DNA of 46,481 nt from Neobacillus vireti (GCF_001026695.1 NZ_LDNB01000015.1:137897-184377), one strand, 5' to 3'; numbered from the stretch's first letter, positions 8,042-18,027 are shown. Notes: generated from the sequence alone by a model not told the origin. Numbers and translations: made by a program.

Positions 8042-9226
8042 TTATATTTTATCAAATGCCTGCTCTAGGTCTTCTCTAATATCCTCCCATGCTTCAAGGC
8101 CAACCGAGAGACGGAGCAGGGTATTCTCAATTCCCATTTTTCTCCGTTCTTCCTCAGGGACAACTGCATGAGTCATTGTTGCGGGATGCTGAATCAATGT
8201 CTCAGCATCGCCAAGACTAACTGCAATTTTTATCAGTTGTAAGTGATTGATAAACTTTTGAGCAGTTTCCTTTGTTCCTTTTATTGTAAAAGAAATGAGT
8301 CCCCCTGGTTGTTTCATTTGTTTTTTCATAATCCCATAATCCAAATGTTCGGGATCGCCTGGAAAATAGATAGAGTCGACCTTTTCGTGTTTTCTCAAAA
8401 ATTCAAACAGATGAGCTGCATTTGCTGAATGGCGATCCATCCGAACTGGAAGTGTTTTTATTCCTCTTAACAATAGCCAAGCATCAAAGGGAGAGATAAT
8501 GCCGCCAATGTCCTTTTGGGTCGTTCGGGACACAGTTTCAATAAATTCCTTCTTTCCGATCACCAGCCCGGCAATGACATCTCCATGGCCGCATATATAC
8601 TTTGTTGCGCTATGAATAACAATATCACAGCCTAATACGATTGGCGTTTGTAAATACGGTGAACAAAAGGTATTATCTACAACAACTGGTATTCCCTTTT
8701 CACGCGCTATCCTTGCAGCCATCTCCAGGTCGACAAGCTTCATCGTAGGATTTATTGGCGTTTCGATATAAATACAAGCTGTATTAGGCAAAATATCATT
8801 TTCTAGTGTTTCTTTTGAATCCATTAGCGAAAAGTCGTGTCCAATTCCATATTTATCCTTTAGCAGTTCCATCAGCCCAAATGTACAACCATAAACTCCC
8901 TGAGAACAAAGGATATGATCACCCGTTTTTGTTAAGGCCATTAGTACAGCACTTACGGCAGCCATCCCTGACGAAAAAGCTAACGCTGCTTCTCCTTTTT
9001 CAAGAACGGCTATCTTGTTTTCAAGTATTTTCACGGTTGGATTGCCCAAACGGGAATAAATAAAGCCTTCTTCCTTTCCGGCAAACCTTCTTTCCCCTTG
9101 TTCAGCATTTGCAAAGGTAAACGTTGATGTTTGATACAAGGGCGGAACTAAACTCCCCTGGTGTTCATCGTTAGAATAGCCTGCATGAATAACTTCCGTT
9201 TCAAACCGCGACTTCTTCTTCTCCAA
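8042..9226 (-). CDS. mgl: Methionine gamma-lyase
   Basis: A 394-residue PLP enzyme of the Cys/Met metabolism family. The PLP lysine lies in HSATKYICGHGD. VYGCTF carries the Tyr and the Cys (equivalent to Cys116 of Pseudomonas putida MGL) that mark methionine gamma-lyases and are absent from cystathionine gamma-synthases. Other motifs are SSGMAAVSA and QPGGLISF. The likely reaction converts methionine to methanethiol, 2-oxobutyrate and ammonia; some homologues prefer homocysteine. I chose the TTG at 9226-9224 because a GGGAGG Shine-Dalgarno lies 8 bases upstream and family homology begins there. An ATG 33 codons upstream has no ribosome site. No S-box riboswitch is visible in the 92-base gap after dgcP. 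Confidence 0.85.
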   Translation of the reverse strand: MEKKKSRFETEVIHAGYSNDEHQGSLVPPLYQTSTFTFANAEQGERRFAGKEEGFIYSRLGNPTVKILENKIAVLEKGEAALAFSSGMAAVSAVLMALTKTGDHILCSQGVYGCTFGLMELLKDKYGIGHDFSLMDSKETLENDILPNTACIYIETPINPTMKLVDLEMAARIAREKGIPVVVDNTFCSPYLQTPIVLGCDIVIHSATKYICGHGDVIAGLVIGKKEFIETVSRTTQKDIGGIISPFDAWLLLRGIKTLPVRMDRHSANAAHLFEFLRKHEKVDSIYFPGDPEHLDYGIMKKQMKQPGGLISFTIKGTKETAQKFINHLQLIKIAVSLGDAETLIQHPATMTHAVVPEEERRKMGIENTLLRLSVGLEAWEDIREDLEQAFDKI

Positions 9227-9294
9227 TGTGAATTCCTCCCATTTGTGAGCGTTACCAAGATTACTGATAAAATATGACATTGCCGACATATCGT

Positions 9295-9321
9295 TAGGGC
9301 ACCCATAGAAATGAGCGCCTA
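9295..9321 (-). promoter_or_regulatory. Hairpin spanning the end of dgcP, upstream of mgl
   Basis: On the minus strand TAGGCGCTCAT and ATGGGTGCCCTA form a stem with wobble pairs and one bulge around a TTCT loop, starting at the dgcP stop codon. No T run follows, so it is not a standard terminator. It could be an RNA processing or stability element between the two genes. Confidence 0.4.
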
Positions 9322-10713
9322 GCATACCGTTATATAGTCTCCTTGGATTATAACCTTGTTCTTTCCTGTTTCTTTGGCGGTATACATAGCTTCGTCCGCT
9401 CTTTTAAATAAATATTGATAAGAATCAAGGTGGTCTTTATTCCAATAAGAAACACCACATGATACTGTAATAGGCGGATTCGTGCTTTCTGAAACCTTTT
9501 CAACTAATCTCTCTGCTATTGCTGTCCCGGTGGTCAAGGGAACCATCGGTAGATAGATGGCCAGTTCTTCCCCGCCCCACCTGGCACCTATATCCCGTCC
9601 GTGAATGTTCCGTTTAATTAAATCGGCTAGCTGAATAAGCAATTCATCTCCAATTTGATGTCCAAAGGTATCATTGATTTCTTTGAAATTATCAATATCA
9701 ATGAGAATAAAGGTGCCTTCTTCATCCATTTTCATCGAACGCTGGATTTTTTCATCCAAAAACTTCCGAGAGTGGAGCTTTGTAAGATGGTCGGTAATGA
9801 CCAATGTTTCCAATTCCTCTCGAAGCAAAGAATTGGTAAGGGCTAATGATGAATGATGTAATAGTGATTGAAGCAGCTTAAAGGTCTCGAATGAGAAGAA
9901 ATAAGGCATTTGATGCATAATAATCGAAAACCCTTTTAATTTTTGTCTTTGAATCATAGGTACGGCCATTATGGAATGAAAGCTCGTTATATTTGGAAGG
10001 TTTATATCTCCAATAAACAGTGGGCCGCTTCCTTTTTGAATCTTTTCCTTTATGTAGTCAATATAGGTTCTAGCCTGTTTGCTGAAAAAATAAGGAGTGG
10101 AGCCTGAAAGTACTCTCACCTTTCCTTGATCATGGGAAAATAGAAAAAAACCAACTTCTTCCGCATCAAATGAAGTCTTGATTTGTTCCGACATAAATGT
10201 CATGGTCTCGGTTAACCGCAGGTTAGAATTTAAACGGTGCGAGGTTTCGTTAATTAATTGTAAGTCAGATACCGCTCTCCTTGACTGTTGGTAAAGCTGA
10301 GCATTTTCTAACGCGCTTCCCGCACACCCTGCTAATAATGTAATAAATTCTACCTCATTAATGGGAAACTCTGAAGAAGTTGGCGCAATTATCTGCAATA
10401 CACCGTATACCCCCTGTCTCCCTTTTAATGGTGCATAGAGAATGGCATGGTTGCCAACATTGGAATTCTCTAATTGGATATCCCCCGATACATAGGCATT
10501 AATCGCTGTCAAATTTTCACTATCATAGTCAAGATCAATAATCGGAAGGTCATTGTGGCTGTGAGTATCCTGTGAAAGAAGTAAGTAATACGAAAAGTCA
10601 GGATATACTTCTTGAAGAATAACGAATAATTCACCTAACAGATTATTCACATCCAGGGACGAATGAAGTTTTTCGGTTATATGAAATAATTTCTTATATT
10701 TATTTTCTTCCAA
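9319..10713 (-). CDS. dgcP: Diguanylate cyclase with GAF domains (DgcP/YtrP-like)
   Basis: A 464-residue protein whose C-terminal GGDEF domain (about 300-460) should make cyclic di-GMP from two GTP. The active loop reads ARWGGEELAIYL, and the metal/nucleotide motifs DHLTKLHSRKFLDE and IDIDNFKEINDTFGH are intact. The upstream part contains GAF-like sensory modules. The RxxD product-inhibition site normally just before the GGDEF loop is not seen (HGRD instead). No transmembrane segment is visible, so it is probably cytosolic. B. subtilis YtrP/DgcP, also next to rpsD, is longer at about 579 residues. The TTG start at 10713-10711 has an AAAAGGAG ribosome site 8 bases away. Confidence 0.85.
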   Translation of the reverse strand: MEENKYKKLFHITEKLHSSLDVNNLLGELFVILQEVYPDFSYYLLLSQDTHSHNDLPIIDLDYDSENLTAINAYVSGDIQLENSNVGNHAILYAPLKGRQGVYGVLQIIAPTSSEFPINEVEFITLLAGCAGSALENAQLYQQSRRAVSDLQLINETSHRLNSNLRLTETMTFMSEQIKTSFDAEEVGFFLFSHDQGKVRVLSGSTPYFFSKQARTYIDYIKEKIQKGSGPLFIGDINLPNITSFHSIMAVPMIQRQKLKGFSIIMHQMPYFFSFETFKLLQSLLHHSSLALTNSLLREELETLVITDHLTKLHSRKFLDEKIQRSMKMDEEGTFILIDIDNFKEINDTFGHQIGDELLIQLADLIKRNIHGRDIGARWGGEELAIYLPMVPLTTGTAIAERLVEKVSESTNPPITVSCGVSYWNKDHLDSYQYLFKRADEAMYTAKETGKNKVIIQGDYITVC

Positions 10714-10781
10714 AATTAGATCTCCTTTTAAAAGCATTCAATCATTCTACCGTTGCTTCCAGATATATACATCACAAACCA

Positions 10782-10787
10782 ATTATA
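10782..10787 (-). promoter_or_regulatory. Possible -10 box of dgcP
   Basis: A perfect TATAAT on the minus strand lies about 70 bases upstream of the TTG start. A good -35 is not evident. Apart from this, 10714-10890 is AT-rich with nothing else recognised. Confidence 0.3.
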
Positions 10788-10890
10788 GTTAATAATGGCA
10801 TGCTTTTGGAAGGTTTTTTTGAATAATTTATTACTTTTTTCTAAATATTTTATTTGATAGAGGACAATCTTAAAGAAGGCAAAAATATTC

Positions 10891-10920
10891 TTGACTAAAT
10901 GGGAATAAAAATTATATAAT
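10891..10920 (+). promoter_or_regulatory. Sigma-A promoter of rpsD
   Basis: TTGACT (10891-10896), an 18-base spacer and TATAAT (10915-10920). It precedes a leader of about 185 bases, as expected for the autoregulated rpsD gene. Confidence 0.8.
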
Positions 10921-10926
10921 ACTCTT

Positions 10927-11094
10927 TGTGTAAAATATTGCAGCCTATAAGAATAAACTTAATTGCTTCATTTTGTTCCTCACATCTTTGTGATGGTGCA
11001 TCGAGTAACCCTCCGCTGCTAGGGCGATGGTGCATGAAAACAAAATGACTGTTATTGTGTTTCTTAACGGTTTTTATTTTACCAAAATAAAAAC
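10927..11094 (+). ncRNA. Ribosomal protein S4 mRNA leader (autoregulatory)
   Basis: The rpsD leader can fold with ATTTTGTT (near 10972-10979) pairing AACAAAAT (near 11039-11046). This encloses smaller hairpins such as CACA-TCTT-TGTG and the two GATGGTGCAT repeats. Firmicute rpsD leaders bind S4 and repress their own translation, and position and shape fit that class. I could not run a covariance search, so the exact boundaries are approximate. Confidence 0.7.
11070..11094 (+). promoter_or_regulatory. 11-bp AT-rich hairpin before the rpsD ribosome site
   Basis: GTTTTTATTTT (11070-11080), ACC, and AAAATAAAAAC (11084-11094) form a perfect inverted repeat ending a few bases before the AAGGAGGAG ribosome site. 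It is probably the 3' part of the S4-responsive leader. Confidence 0.6.
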
Positions 11095-11112
11095 ACGAAG
11101 GAGGAGTCATTC

Positions 11113-11715
11113 ATGGCTCGTTATACTGGCTCTAGCTGGAAAATTTCTCGTCGTCTTGGAATCTCTCTAAGCGGCACAGGTAAAGAATTAGAAAAGCGTC
11201 CTTACGCTCCTGGACAACATGGTCCAAACCAACGCAAAAAGCTTTCTGAATACGGATTGCAATTACAAGAAAAACAAAAACTTCGTCACATGTACGGAGT
11301 TACTGAGCGTCAATTCCGCAACCTTTTTGTTAAAGCTGGCAAAATGAGCGGCGTTCACGGTGAAAACTTCATGATTCTTCTTGAATCACGTCTTGACAAC
11401 CTAGTTTACCGTTTAGGTCTTGCCCGCACTCGTCGTGCAGCTCGTCAATTAGTAAACCACGGTCACATTTTAGTTGATGGTTCTCGCGTAGATATTCCAT
11501 CATACCGTGTAGCTCCTGGTCAAACAATCAGCGTTCGTGAAAAATCACGTAACCTTGATGTGATTAAAGAAGCAATCGAAGTAACGAATTACATTCCTGA
11601 TTATGTATCGTTCGATGCTGACAAATTAGAAGGTACGTTCACTCGCTTACCAGAGCGTTCTGAGCTTGCTGCTGAAATTAACGAAACATTCATCGTTGAG
11701 TTCTACTCACGTTAA
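11113..11715 (+). CDS. rpsD: 30S ribosomal protein S4
   Basis: A 200-residue primary 16S rRNA-binding protein that nucleates 30S assembly and, in Bacillus, represses its own mRNA. It begins [19 protein letters not shown], the typical Bacillus form without zinc-binding cysteines. The S4 RNA-binding domain spans about residues 90-150 ([30 protein letters not shown]). The ATG has a strong AAGGAGGAG ribosome site. Codon use is highly biased (CGT for Arg, GGT/GGC for Gly), as expected for a highly expressed gene. It is monocistronic, with its own promoter, leader and terminator. Confidence 0.99.
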   Translation: MARYTGSSWKISRRLGISLSGTGKELEKRPYAPGQHGPNQRKKLSEYGLQLQEKQKLRHMYGVTERQFRNLFVKAGKMSGVHGENFMILLESRLDNLVYRLGLARTRRAARQLVNHGHILVDGSRVDIPSYRVAPGQTISVREKSRNLDVIKEAIEVTNYIPDYVSFDADKLEGTFTRLPERSELAAEINETFIVEFYSR

Positions 11716-11723
11716 TCTTTCAG

Positions 11724-11755
11724 AAAACCCCCGTTCCAATTTGGCACGGGGGTTT
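11724..11755 (+). terminator. Terminator of rpsD
   Basis: AAAACCCCCGT and ACGGGGGTTTT form the outer stem, with a possible inner CCAA/TTGG pairing, followed by TTTTT. It starts 8 bases after the stop. Confidence 0.9.
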
Positions 11756-11782
11756 TTGTATTAAAGAAGGTCTAGTAAAAAA

Positions 11783-11804
11783 GAGCTTTGGAAATCCAAA
11801 GCCC
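11783..11804 (-). terminator. Terminator of tyrS
   Basis: On the minus strand GGGCTTTGG and CCAAAGCTC pair around a short ATTT loop and are followed by TTTTTT, just past the tyrS stop. Confidence 0.85.
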
Positions 11805-11811
11805 TGATTAA

Positions 11812-13065
<1,254 letters not shown>

Positions 13066-13091
13066 TTACTATCCCTCCAAATCCATAATAA

Positions 13092-13119
13092 AACGTCCCT
13101 GCAAAAATGCAGGGACGTT
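13092..13119 (-). terminator. T-box leader intrinsic terminator
   Basis: AACGTCCCTGCA and TGCAGGGACGTT form a perfect 12-bp stem around a 4-base loop, followed by TTATT on the minus strand. It is the terminator arm of the tyrS T-box. The antiterminator would use the T-box sequence just upstream. Confidence 0.9.
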
Positions 13120-13342
13120 ATTTTAACGCGGTACCACCCAGCTTGAGAACATAATCCTCCAACTTAAAAAAAATAACGGTTATCACCGTTCACTGCTACT
13201 AATAATAATATTCACAGAGAAAGCTCGAGGATGTAATTCACTCTTCTATTTGTGCCGGCTCCCACCACCGCCTGGCTCTCTTTAAACAGGGATAGAAGAA
13301 CTACAATTGGTTCCCTTCATCGCTTTAATATAAAATTAACTT
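13092..13342 (-). ncRNA. Tyrosine T-box leader of tyrS
   Basis: Read on the minus strand, the leader contains AAGCTGGGTGGTACCGCG (13127-13144), an exact T-box antiterminator sequence. A terminator hairpin follows and a structured stem I region precedes it. The likely specifier codon is TAC (13233-13235) within GAATTACATCC, matching tyrosine. Unacylated tRNA-Tyr would stabilise the antiterminator and allow tyrS transcription. The 5' end is inferred from the promoter. Confidence 0.93.
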
Positions 13343-13348
13343 ATAGTT

Positions 13349-13377
13349 TTTTTATCATATTTTCTTCTAACTGTCAA
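13349..13377 (-). promoter_or_regulatory. Promoter of the tyrS T-box transcript
   Basis: A perfect TTGACA (13372-13377, minus strand) is followed after 17 bases by TAAAAA (13349-13354). The -35 is strong and the -10 weak. Confidence 0.5.
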
Positions 13378-13439
13378 ACACAAACTGGAAATATCAGAAA
13401 AATGTAGAAGTTTGTCAGTTTTTTATAGCGTCTGTATGC

Positions 13440-13445
13440 TATAAT
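13440..13445 (+). promoter_or_regulatory. Extended -10 promoter of the penicillin-binding protein gene
   Basis: TGC-TATAAT (13437-13445) is an extended -10 element. TTGTCA at 13412-13417 is too far away to serve it, although that hexamer is 17 bases before an alternative TATGCT. An ATG at 13444 overlaps this -10 box and so cannot be the start codon. Confidence 0.5.
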
Positions 13446-13473
13446 GGATGTGATTTTAAAAGAGGTGATGCTT

Positions 13474-16263
13474 TTGAATAATGAAAAATTACAAGCATGG
13501 TTGGAAAAAGCTAAATCCGCACTTAACTTGTTTACCCATAAAAAAACGGTGAAAAGTGCACGAATCACATATCAAGTTTTTTGGAACTTATTCCTCCTTA
13601 TATTGACCGTTGTCATTATTGGAGGCTCATTCGGTGCAGGGGTAGGGGCCGGCTATTTCGCCTCGCTTGTAAAGGATGAACCTGTACGCTCATACGAAAG
13701 TATGAAGAAGGATATTTATAATTACACAGAAACATCGGAATTATATTTTTCAAATAATGTTTATCTTGGTAAACTTAGAACCGATCTTGAACGGGAAGAA
13801 GTGACGCTTGATCAAGTATCGAAGGATTTGATTAACGCTGTTGTCGCTACCGAAGACGAATATTTCTACAAACATAATGGCGTCGTTCCTAAAGCTGTTT
13901 TTCGCGCCGTCTTCCAGGAAGTATCCAACTCTTCCGTTCAAACAGGCGGCAGTACCTTAACACAGCAATTAATAAAAAACCAAATCCTAACAAACGAGGT
14001 TTCATTTCAACGGAAAGCCAATGAAATTTTACTTGCCCTTCGATTAGAGAAGTTCTTTGACAAAAAAGAAATTCTTGAAGCTTACTTGAATGTTTCAACC
14101 TTTGGAAGAAACTCATCCGGACGAAACATTGCCGGTGTCCAAACGGCTGCCAAAGGGATTTTCGGCAAGAAAGCCAGTGAATTAAACTTGGCACAATCAG
14201 CCTTCATCGCTGGGCTCCCGCAAAGTCCATTCGGATATACCCCTTTTACGAGAGACGGGACCATTAAGAACAACCTTGAACCAGGGCTTAGCCGAATGAA
14301 AACGGTATTAAAACGTATGTTTGACGGCGGGTATATAAACCAGCAGCAGTACGCCGAGGCATCTGCCTATGATATCACCAAGGACTTTATCGCGCCGGTT
14401 GCAAATCCGCTTGAAAAATACCCTTGGCTGACGGTTGAAATTGAAAAGCGCGCCATCGACACACTGACTACCGTGCTAGCTCAAAAGGACGGCTATTCAG
14501 AAAAAGACTTAAAAAATGATGATAATCTTTATTACAAATACAAAACGTTAGCTAACCATAATTTACATCAAAATGGCTACGAAATTCATACGACAATTGA
14601 TAAAGAGATTTACGACGTGATGCAGCTAGTAAAAGACAATTATAAATACTATGGAGCAGATAAACCTCAAGAAGTGTTAGACCCGGAAACTGGAGAAAAG
14701 AAAACGATTATGGAGCCTGTCGAGGTTGGAGCAGAACTAATCGAGAATAAGACCGGGAAGATTATAAGCTTTGTTGCCGGAAGGGATTACAACAAACAAC
14801 AGCTTAATCATGCAACTAGTGCTTACAGGCCAAATGCTTCCACGATGAAACCGCTGCTTGTCTACGGACCCGCAATCGAATTAGGTAAAGCGGCACCGGG
14901 AACACCGCTGCCAAATGTTGAATTATATTTGGATCCTACTAGAAGTAAACCATGGCCGCAAAACTATGACTACCGCTATAGCGGTTTAGTTTCTGCTCGC
15001 TATGCACTTGCAAAATCCTATAACGTTCCTGCTGTAAAACTATACAAAGATATTCTTGATCAACAACCGGCAAAGTATTTAGAAAAAATGGGATTTACTT
15101 CTCTTTTAAAGCAAGATTATACAAACCCTTCTGCTGCTATCGGGTCGTTGGGAAAAGGCGTCACCATTGAGGAGAATACAAATGCATTTAGTACCTTTGC
15201 AAATAATGGGAAATTTATTGATGCCTATTTGATTGATAAAATTGTTGATAAAAACGGCAAGATGATCTATCAGCACGAAGTGAAGCCAGTGGATGTTTTC
15301 AAACCGCAAACAGCTTATATCACGCTAGATATGATGCGCGATGTTATTAAAACGGGAACTGCCGCCGGGATCAATAGTAAATTGAATTTTAGAGCTGATT
15401 GGGCCGGCAAAACAGGAACTGGTAATGAATATACGGATTCTTGGTTTGTTGCGACAAATCCAAACGTAACCTTTGGTATTTGGACTGGTTACGATACACC
15501 AAAATCGCTGCAGTCTAAAGGAATGCTGTCCTACAGCCAGCGGACAAATAACCTTTGGGCTGAATTAATGAATGCAGCTTATAAAATCAGGCCGGATTTG
15601 GTGGCGCCAAAAGAAACATTTACCATGCCTGAAGGAATCGTGAAACGCTCCTATTGTGCTGTTTCAGGGATGCTTCCGTCCGATGCCTGTTCAAAGGCCG
15701 GCTTAATCGAAAGTGATTACTTTAACGTCAAAGATGTACCGACGAAAATTGATGATAGCTTGATTGAAGGTAAGTTTGTCACGATTGGCGGCAAAAGATA
15801 TTTAGCGTTAGATTCTACCCCAAAAGAGTTTTCCCAGTTTGGTCTTATCTTAAACCCGGACTTTATTACTCGAATGGTCGGAAAGAATTTCAAAAATACA
15901 AGACAGCTTATTCCTGAGAAAGATCGTTGGGCGAAAATTCTCGTTCCTGACGCCAAAATGGTCGATAATGGGAAGAAGCCTGATAGTGTTCGTTTAACAT
16001 CTTCAGGTAATACATTAACTTGGTCAGCTGCACCAGATAATGATATTGTAGGCTACAGAGTCTACCAAAGTAATATAATTTCAACTAAAGTCGCGAGTGT
16101 GATCAATGGTTCAAGTCTTTCATATAAAGCCGGAAACGGTGTTTATTATGTAACAGCAGTTGACATCGCTGGTAACGAATCTGCTCCTTCGAATCTTGTT
16201 GAGGTCGGAGCAGCAAAACCTGCGCCTGACATTACTGAAACACCTGTAACAACAACACCATAA
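13474..16263 (+). CDS. Class A penicillin-binding protein (GT51 + transpeptidase + fibronectin III)
   Basis: A bifunctional peptidoglycan synthase of 929 residues. The order is a cytoplasmic N-terminus, one membrane segment (about 40-65), a GT51 glycosyltransferase with TEDEYFYKHNGV (catalytic Glu), GGSTLTQQLIKN and GRNIAGVQTAAKGIF, then a transpeptidase with active-site NASTMKP, KSYN and AGKTGTG. A fibronectin type III-like domain (about 840-915) and a Pro/Thr-rich tail follow. The layout resembles B. subtilis PBP1 (PonA), but this is not the recU-ponA locus, so I give no symbol. I chose the TTG at 13474: GAGGTGAT lies at the ideal distance, and upstream ATGs fall in the promoter or the ribosome site. 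Confidence 0.92.
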   Translation: MNNEKLQAWLEKAKSALNLFTHKKTVKSARITYQVFWNLFLLILTVVIIGGSFGAGVGAGYFASLVKDEPVRSYESMKKDIYNYTETSELYFSNNVYLGKLRTDLEREEVTLDQVSKDLINAVVATEDEYFYKHNGVVPKAVFRAVFQEVSNSSVQTGGSTLTQQLIKNQILTNEVSFQRKANEILLALRLEKFFDKKEILEAYLNVSTFGRNSSGRNIAGVQTAAKGIFGKKASELNLAQSAFIAGLPQSPFGYTPFTRDGTIKNNLEPGLSRMKTVLKRMFDGGYINQQQYAEASAYDITKDFIAPVANPLEKYPWLTVEIEKRAIDTLTTVLAQKDGYSEKDLKNDDNLYYKYKTLANHNLHQNGYEIHTTIDKEIYDVMQLVKDNYKYYGADKPQEVLDPETGEKKTIMEPVEVGAELIENKTGKIISFVAGRDYNKQQLNHATSAYRPNASTMKPLLVYGPAIELGKAAPGTPLPNVELYLDPTRSKPWPQNYDYRYSGLVSARYALAKSYNVPAVKLYKDILDQQPAKYLEKMGFTSLLKQDYTNPSAAIGSLGKGVTIEENTNAFSTFANNGKFIDAYLIDKIVDKNGKMIYQHEVKPVDVFKPQTAYITLDMMRDVIKTGTAAGINSKLNFRADWAGKTGTGNEYTDSWFVATNPNVTFGIWTGYDTPKSLQSKGMLSYSQRTNNLWAELMNAAYKIRPDLVAPKETFTMPEGIVKRSYCAVSGMLPSDACSKAGLIESDYFNVKDVPTKIDDSLIEGKFVTIGGKRYLALDSTPKEFSQFGLILNPDFITRMVGKNFKNTRQLIPEKDRWAKILVPDAKMVDNGKKPDSVRLTSSGNTLTWSAAPDNDIVGYRVYQSNIISTKVASVINGSSLSYKAGNGVYYVTAVDIAGNESAPSNLVEVGAAKPAPDITETPVTTTP

Positions 16264-16270
16264 TACCAAT

Positions 16271-16298
16271 AAAACCGCGCCAGCTCAGGCGCGGTTTT
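16271..16298. terminator. Bidirectional terminator between the PBP gene and acsA
   Basis: AAAACCGCGCC and GGCGCGGTTTT form a perfect 11-bp stem with a 6-base loop, flanked by A/T runs useful to both convergent genes. Confidence 0.9.
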
Positions 16299-16308
16299 AT
16301 TTTTGATA

Positions 16309-18027
16309 TTAATCTTCTAATGTTGAAAGGTCGCCTGCTGGTAAATTAAGCTCCCAAGCCTTCAAGACGCGGCGCATAATTTTGCCGCTTCTCGTCTTCG
16401 GCAGTTTGTCGCGGAAATCTATTTCCCTAGGCGCTGCATGGGCAGCTAGACCCTTTTTAACAAATTGCCTGATTTCCTCTTTAAGTTCATCTGACTGTTC
16501 ATAACCGTCCCTCAGGGCAATAAAGGCTTTAATGATTTCACCGCGAACCGGATCCGGCTTTCCGATAACGCCTGCCTCTGCAACAGCAGGATGCTCAACA
16601 AGCTTACTTTCTACTTCAAATGGTCCAACACGCTCACCGGACGTCATGATGACATCGTCAACCCGTCCTTGGAACCAGAAATACCCGTCTTCATCCATAT
16701 AGGCGGAATCTCCGGAGACATACCAGTCATTTGGCATAAAGTAAGATTCATATTTCTCCGGGTTATTCCAAATCGCATTCATCATTGATGGCCAGCCTTT
16801 CTTGATTGCAAGGTTCCCCATTCGATACGGCGGGAGTTCATTGCCTTGATTATCAACAATAGCAGCAACCACCCCTGGAATTGGTTTCCCCATCGAACCA
16901 GGCTTAATTTCCATGCAAGGATAGTTACTAATCAGCTGGGCACCTGTTTCAGTCATCCACCAGTTATCATGAATTCGTTTATTAAATACCTTTGCTCCCC
17001 ATTTCACTACTTCTGGATTCAACGGTTCGCCGACACTCAGCACATGTCGAAGGCTGCTTAAATCGAATTTCTTAACAACCTCATCACCTGCACCCATTAA
17101 CATCCTGAAAGCGGTCGGAGCACTATACCAAACTGTAACCCCAAATTCTTCAATCATTTGATACCAGGCCTCAGGACTAAAGCGACCGCCAATAATCACA
17201 TTAGATGTTCCCGTTAACCAAGGGCCAAATATTCCGTAAGAAGTCCCGGTAACCCAGCCTGGATCGGCGGTACACCAGTATACATCTTCCTCTTTTAGGT
17301 CAAGGACCCATTTTGCTGTTTGATAATGCTGAATCATTGCATTATGTACATGCAGTACTCCTTTTGGTTTCCCAGTAGAACCAGATGTATAATGCAGAAT
17401 CAGACCATCTGTCCTGTCCACCCATTCAATTCTTAATTCCTTACTTGCCTCTGCAAATTTATTCAAGAAATTAATATAAGGACCTTCTTCATTTACATTT
17501 TTGCCGACAAGGAAAATATGCTTTAATGCGGGTAATTCATTTACTGGAACACGTTCCAGCAATTCCGGGGTCGTAACTAATACCTTAGCTTCACTATCTT
17601 GCAAACGATCTCTGACAGCACCTTCCATAAAAGCCTCAAATAATGGACCGACAATTGCCCCAAGCTTAATCGCACCCAAAACTGTAAAGTAAAGCTCTGG
17701 AGAACGAGGCATGAAAATAAATACACGGTCACCTTTTTCTACATCACCATAATTCTTTAACACATTACCAGCTTTGTTTGACTGGTCTCTCATTTCCTTA
17801 AAGGTATACTTCTCATTTCTTGATGCGTCACGATAGTATAAGGCAACCTTATTTTTTCGAAAGGTTTGAGCGTGGCGGTCAATGGCCTCATATGCCAAAT
17901 TAACAAGCCCTGTTTCACACCAAGAGAATACCTTCTCGGTTTCTTTCCAGTCGAATTGGTTGTACATCTCTTCATAATTGCGTAAATTATGTTCCCCCTG
18001 CACAACAGGCAACGCTTCCACTTTCAT
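16309..18027 (-). CDS. acsA: Acetyl-CoA synthetase
   Basis: A 572-residue AMP-forming ligase that converts acetate, ATP and CoA to acetyl-CoA. Motifs are YTSGSTGKPKGV near residue 215, WWMTETG near 345, the hinge WYVSGDSAYMDEDGYFWFQG near 445, and PKTRSGKIMRR near 545. The last contains the lysine that, in B. subtilis, is acetylated by AcuA to switch the enzyme off and deacetylated by AcuC. The length equals B. subtilis AcsA. The gene is divergent from acuABC across 192 bases that hold a clear sigma-A promoter with an internal palindrome. The ATG has a GGGGGAG ribosome site. I see no convincing cre site in the shared promoter region. Confidence 0.97.
   Translation of the reverse strand: MKVEALPVVQGEHNLRNYEEMYNQFDWKETEKVFSWCETGLVNLAYEAIDRHAQTFRKNKVALYYRDASRNEKYTFKEMRDQSNKAGNVLKNYGDVEKGDRVFIFMPRSPELYFTVLGAIKLGAIVGPLFEAFMEGAVRDRLQDSEAKVLVTTPELLERVPVNELPALKHIFLVGKNVNEEGPYINFLNKFAEASKELRIEWVDRTDGLILHYTSGSTGKPKGVLHVHNAMIQHYQTAKWVLDLKEEDVYWCTADPGWVTGTSYGIFGPWLTGTSNVIIGGRFSPEAWYQMIEEFGVTVWYSAPTAFRMLMGAGDEVVKKFDLSSLRHVLSVGEPLNPEVVKWGAKVFNKRIHDNWWMTETGAQLISNYPCMEIKPGSMGKPIPGVVAAIVDNQGNELPPYRMGNLAIKKGWPSMMNAIWNNPEKYESYFMPNDWYVSGDSAYMDEDGYFWFQGRVDDVIMTSGERVGPFEVESKLVEHPAVAEAGVIGKPDPVRGEIIKAFIALRDGYEQSDELKEEIRQFVKKGLAAHAAPREIDFRDKLPKTRSGKIMRRVLKAWELNLPAGDLSTLED

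Noticed and set aside
9227..9318. S-box (SAM) riboswitch before the methionine gamma-lyase gene
   Set aside because: The gap is only 92 bases and has none of the conserved S-box elements or a terminator.
9224..9325. ATG at 9325 as the start of the methionine gamma-lyase
   Set aside because: It lacks a ribosome site, lies next to the dgcP stop, and adds 33 residues without family similarity.
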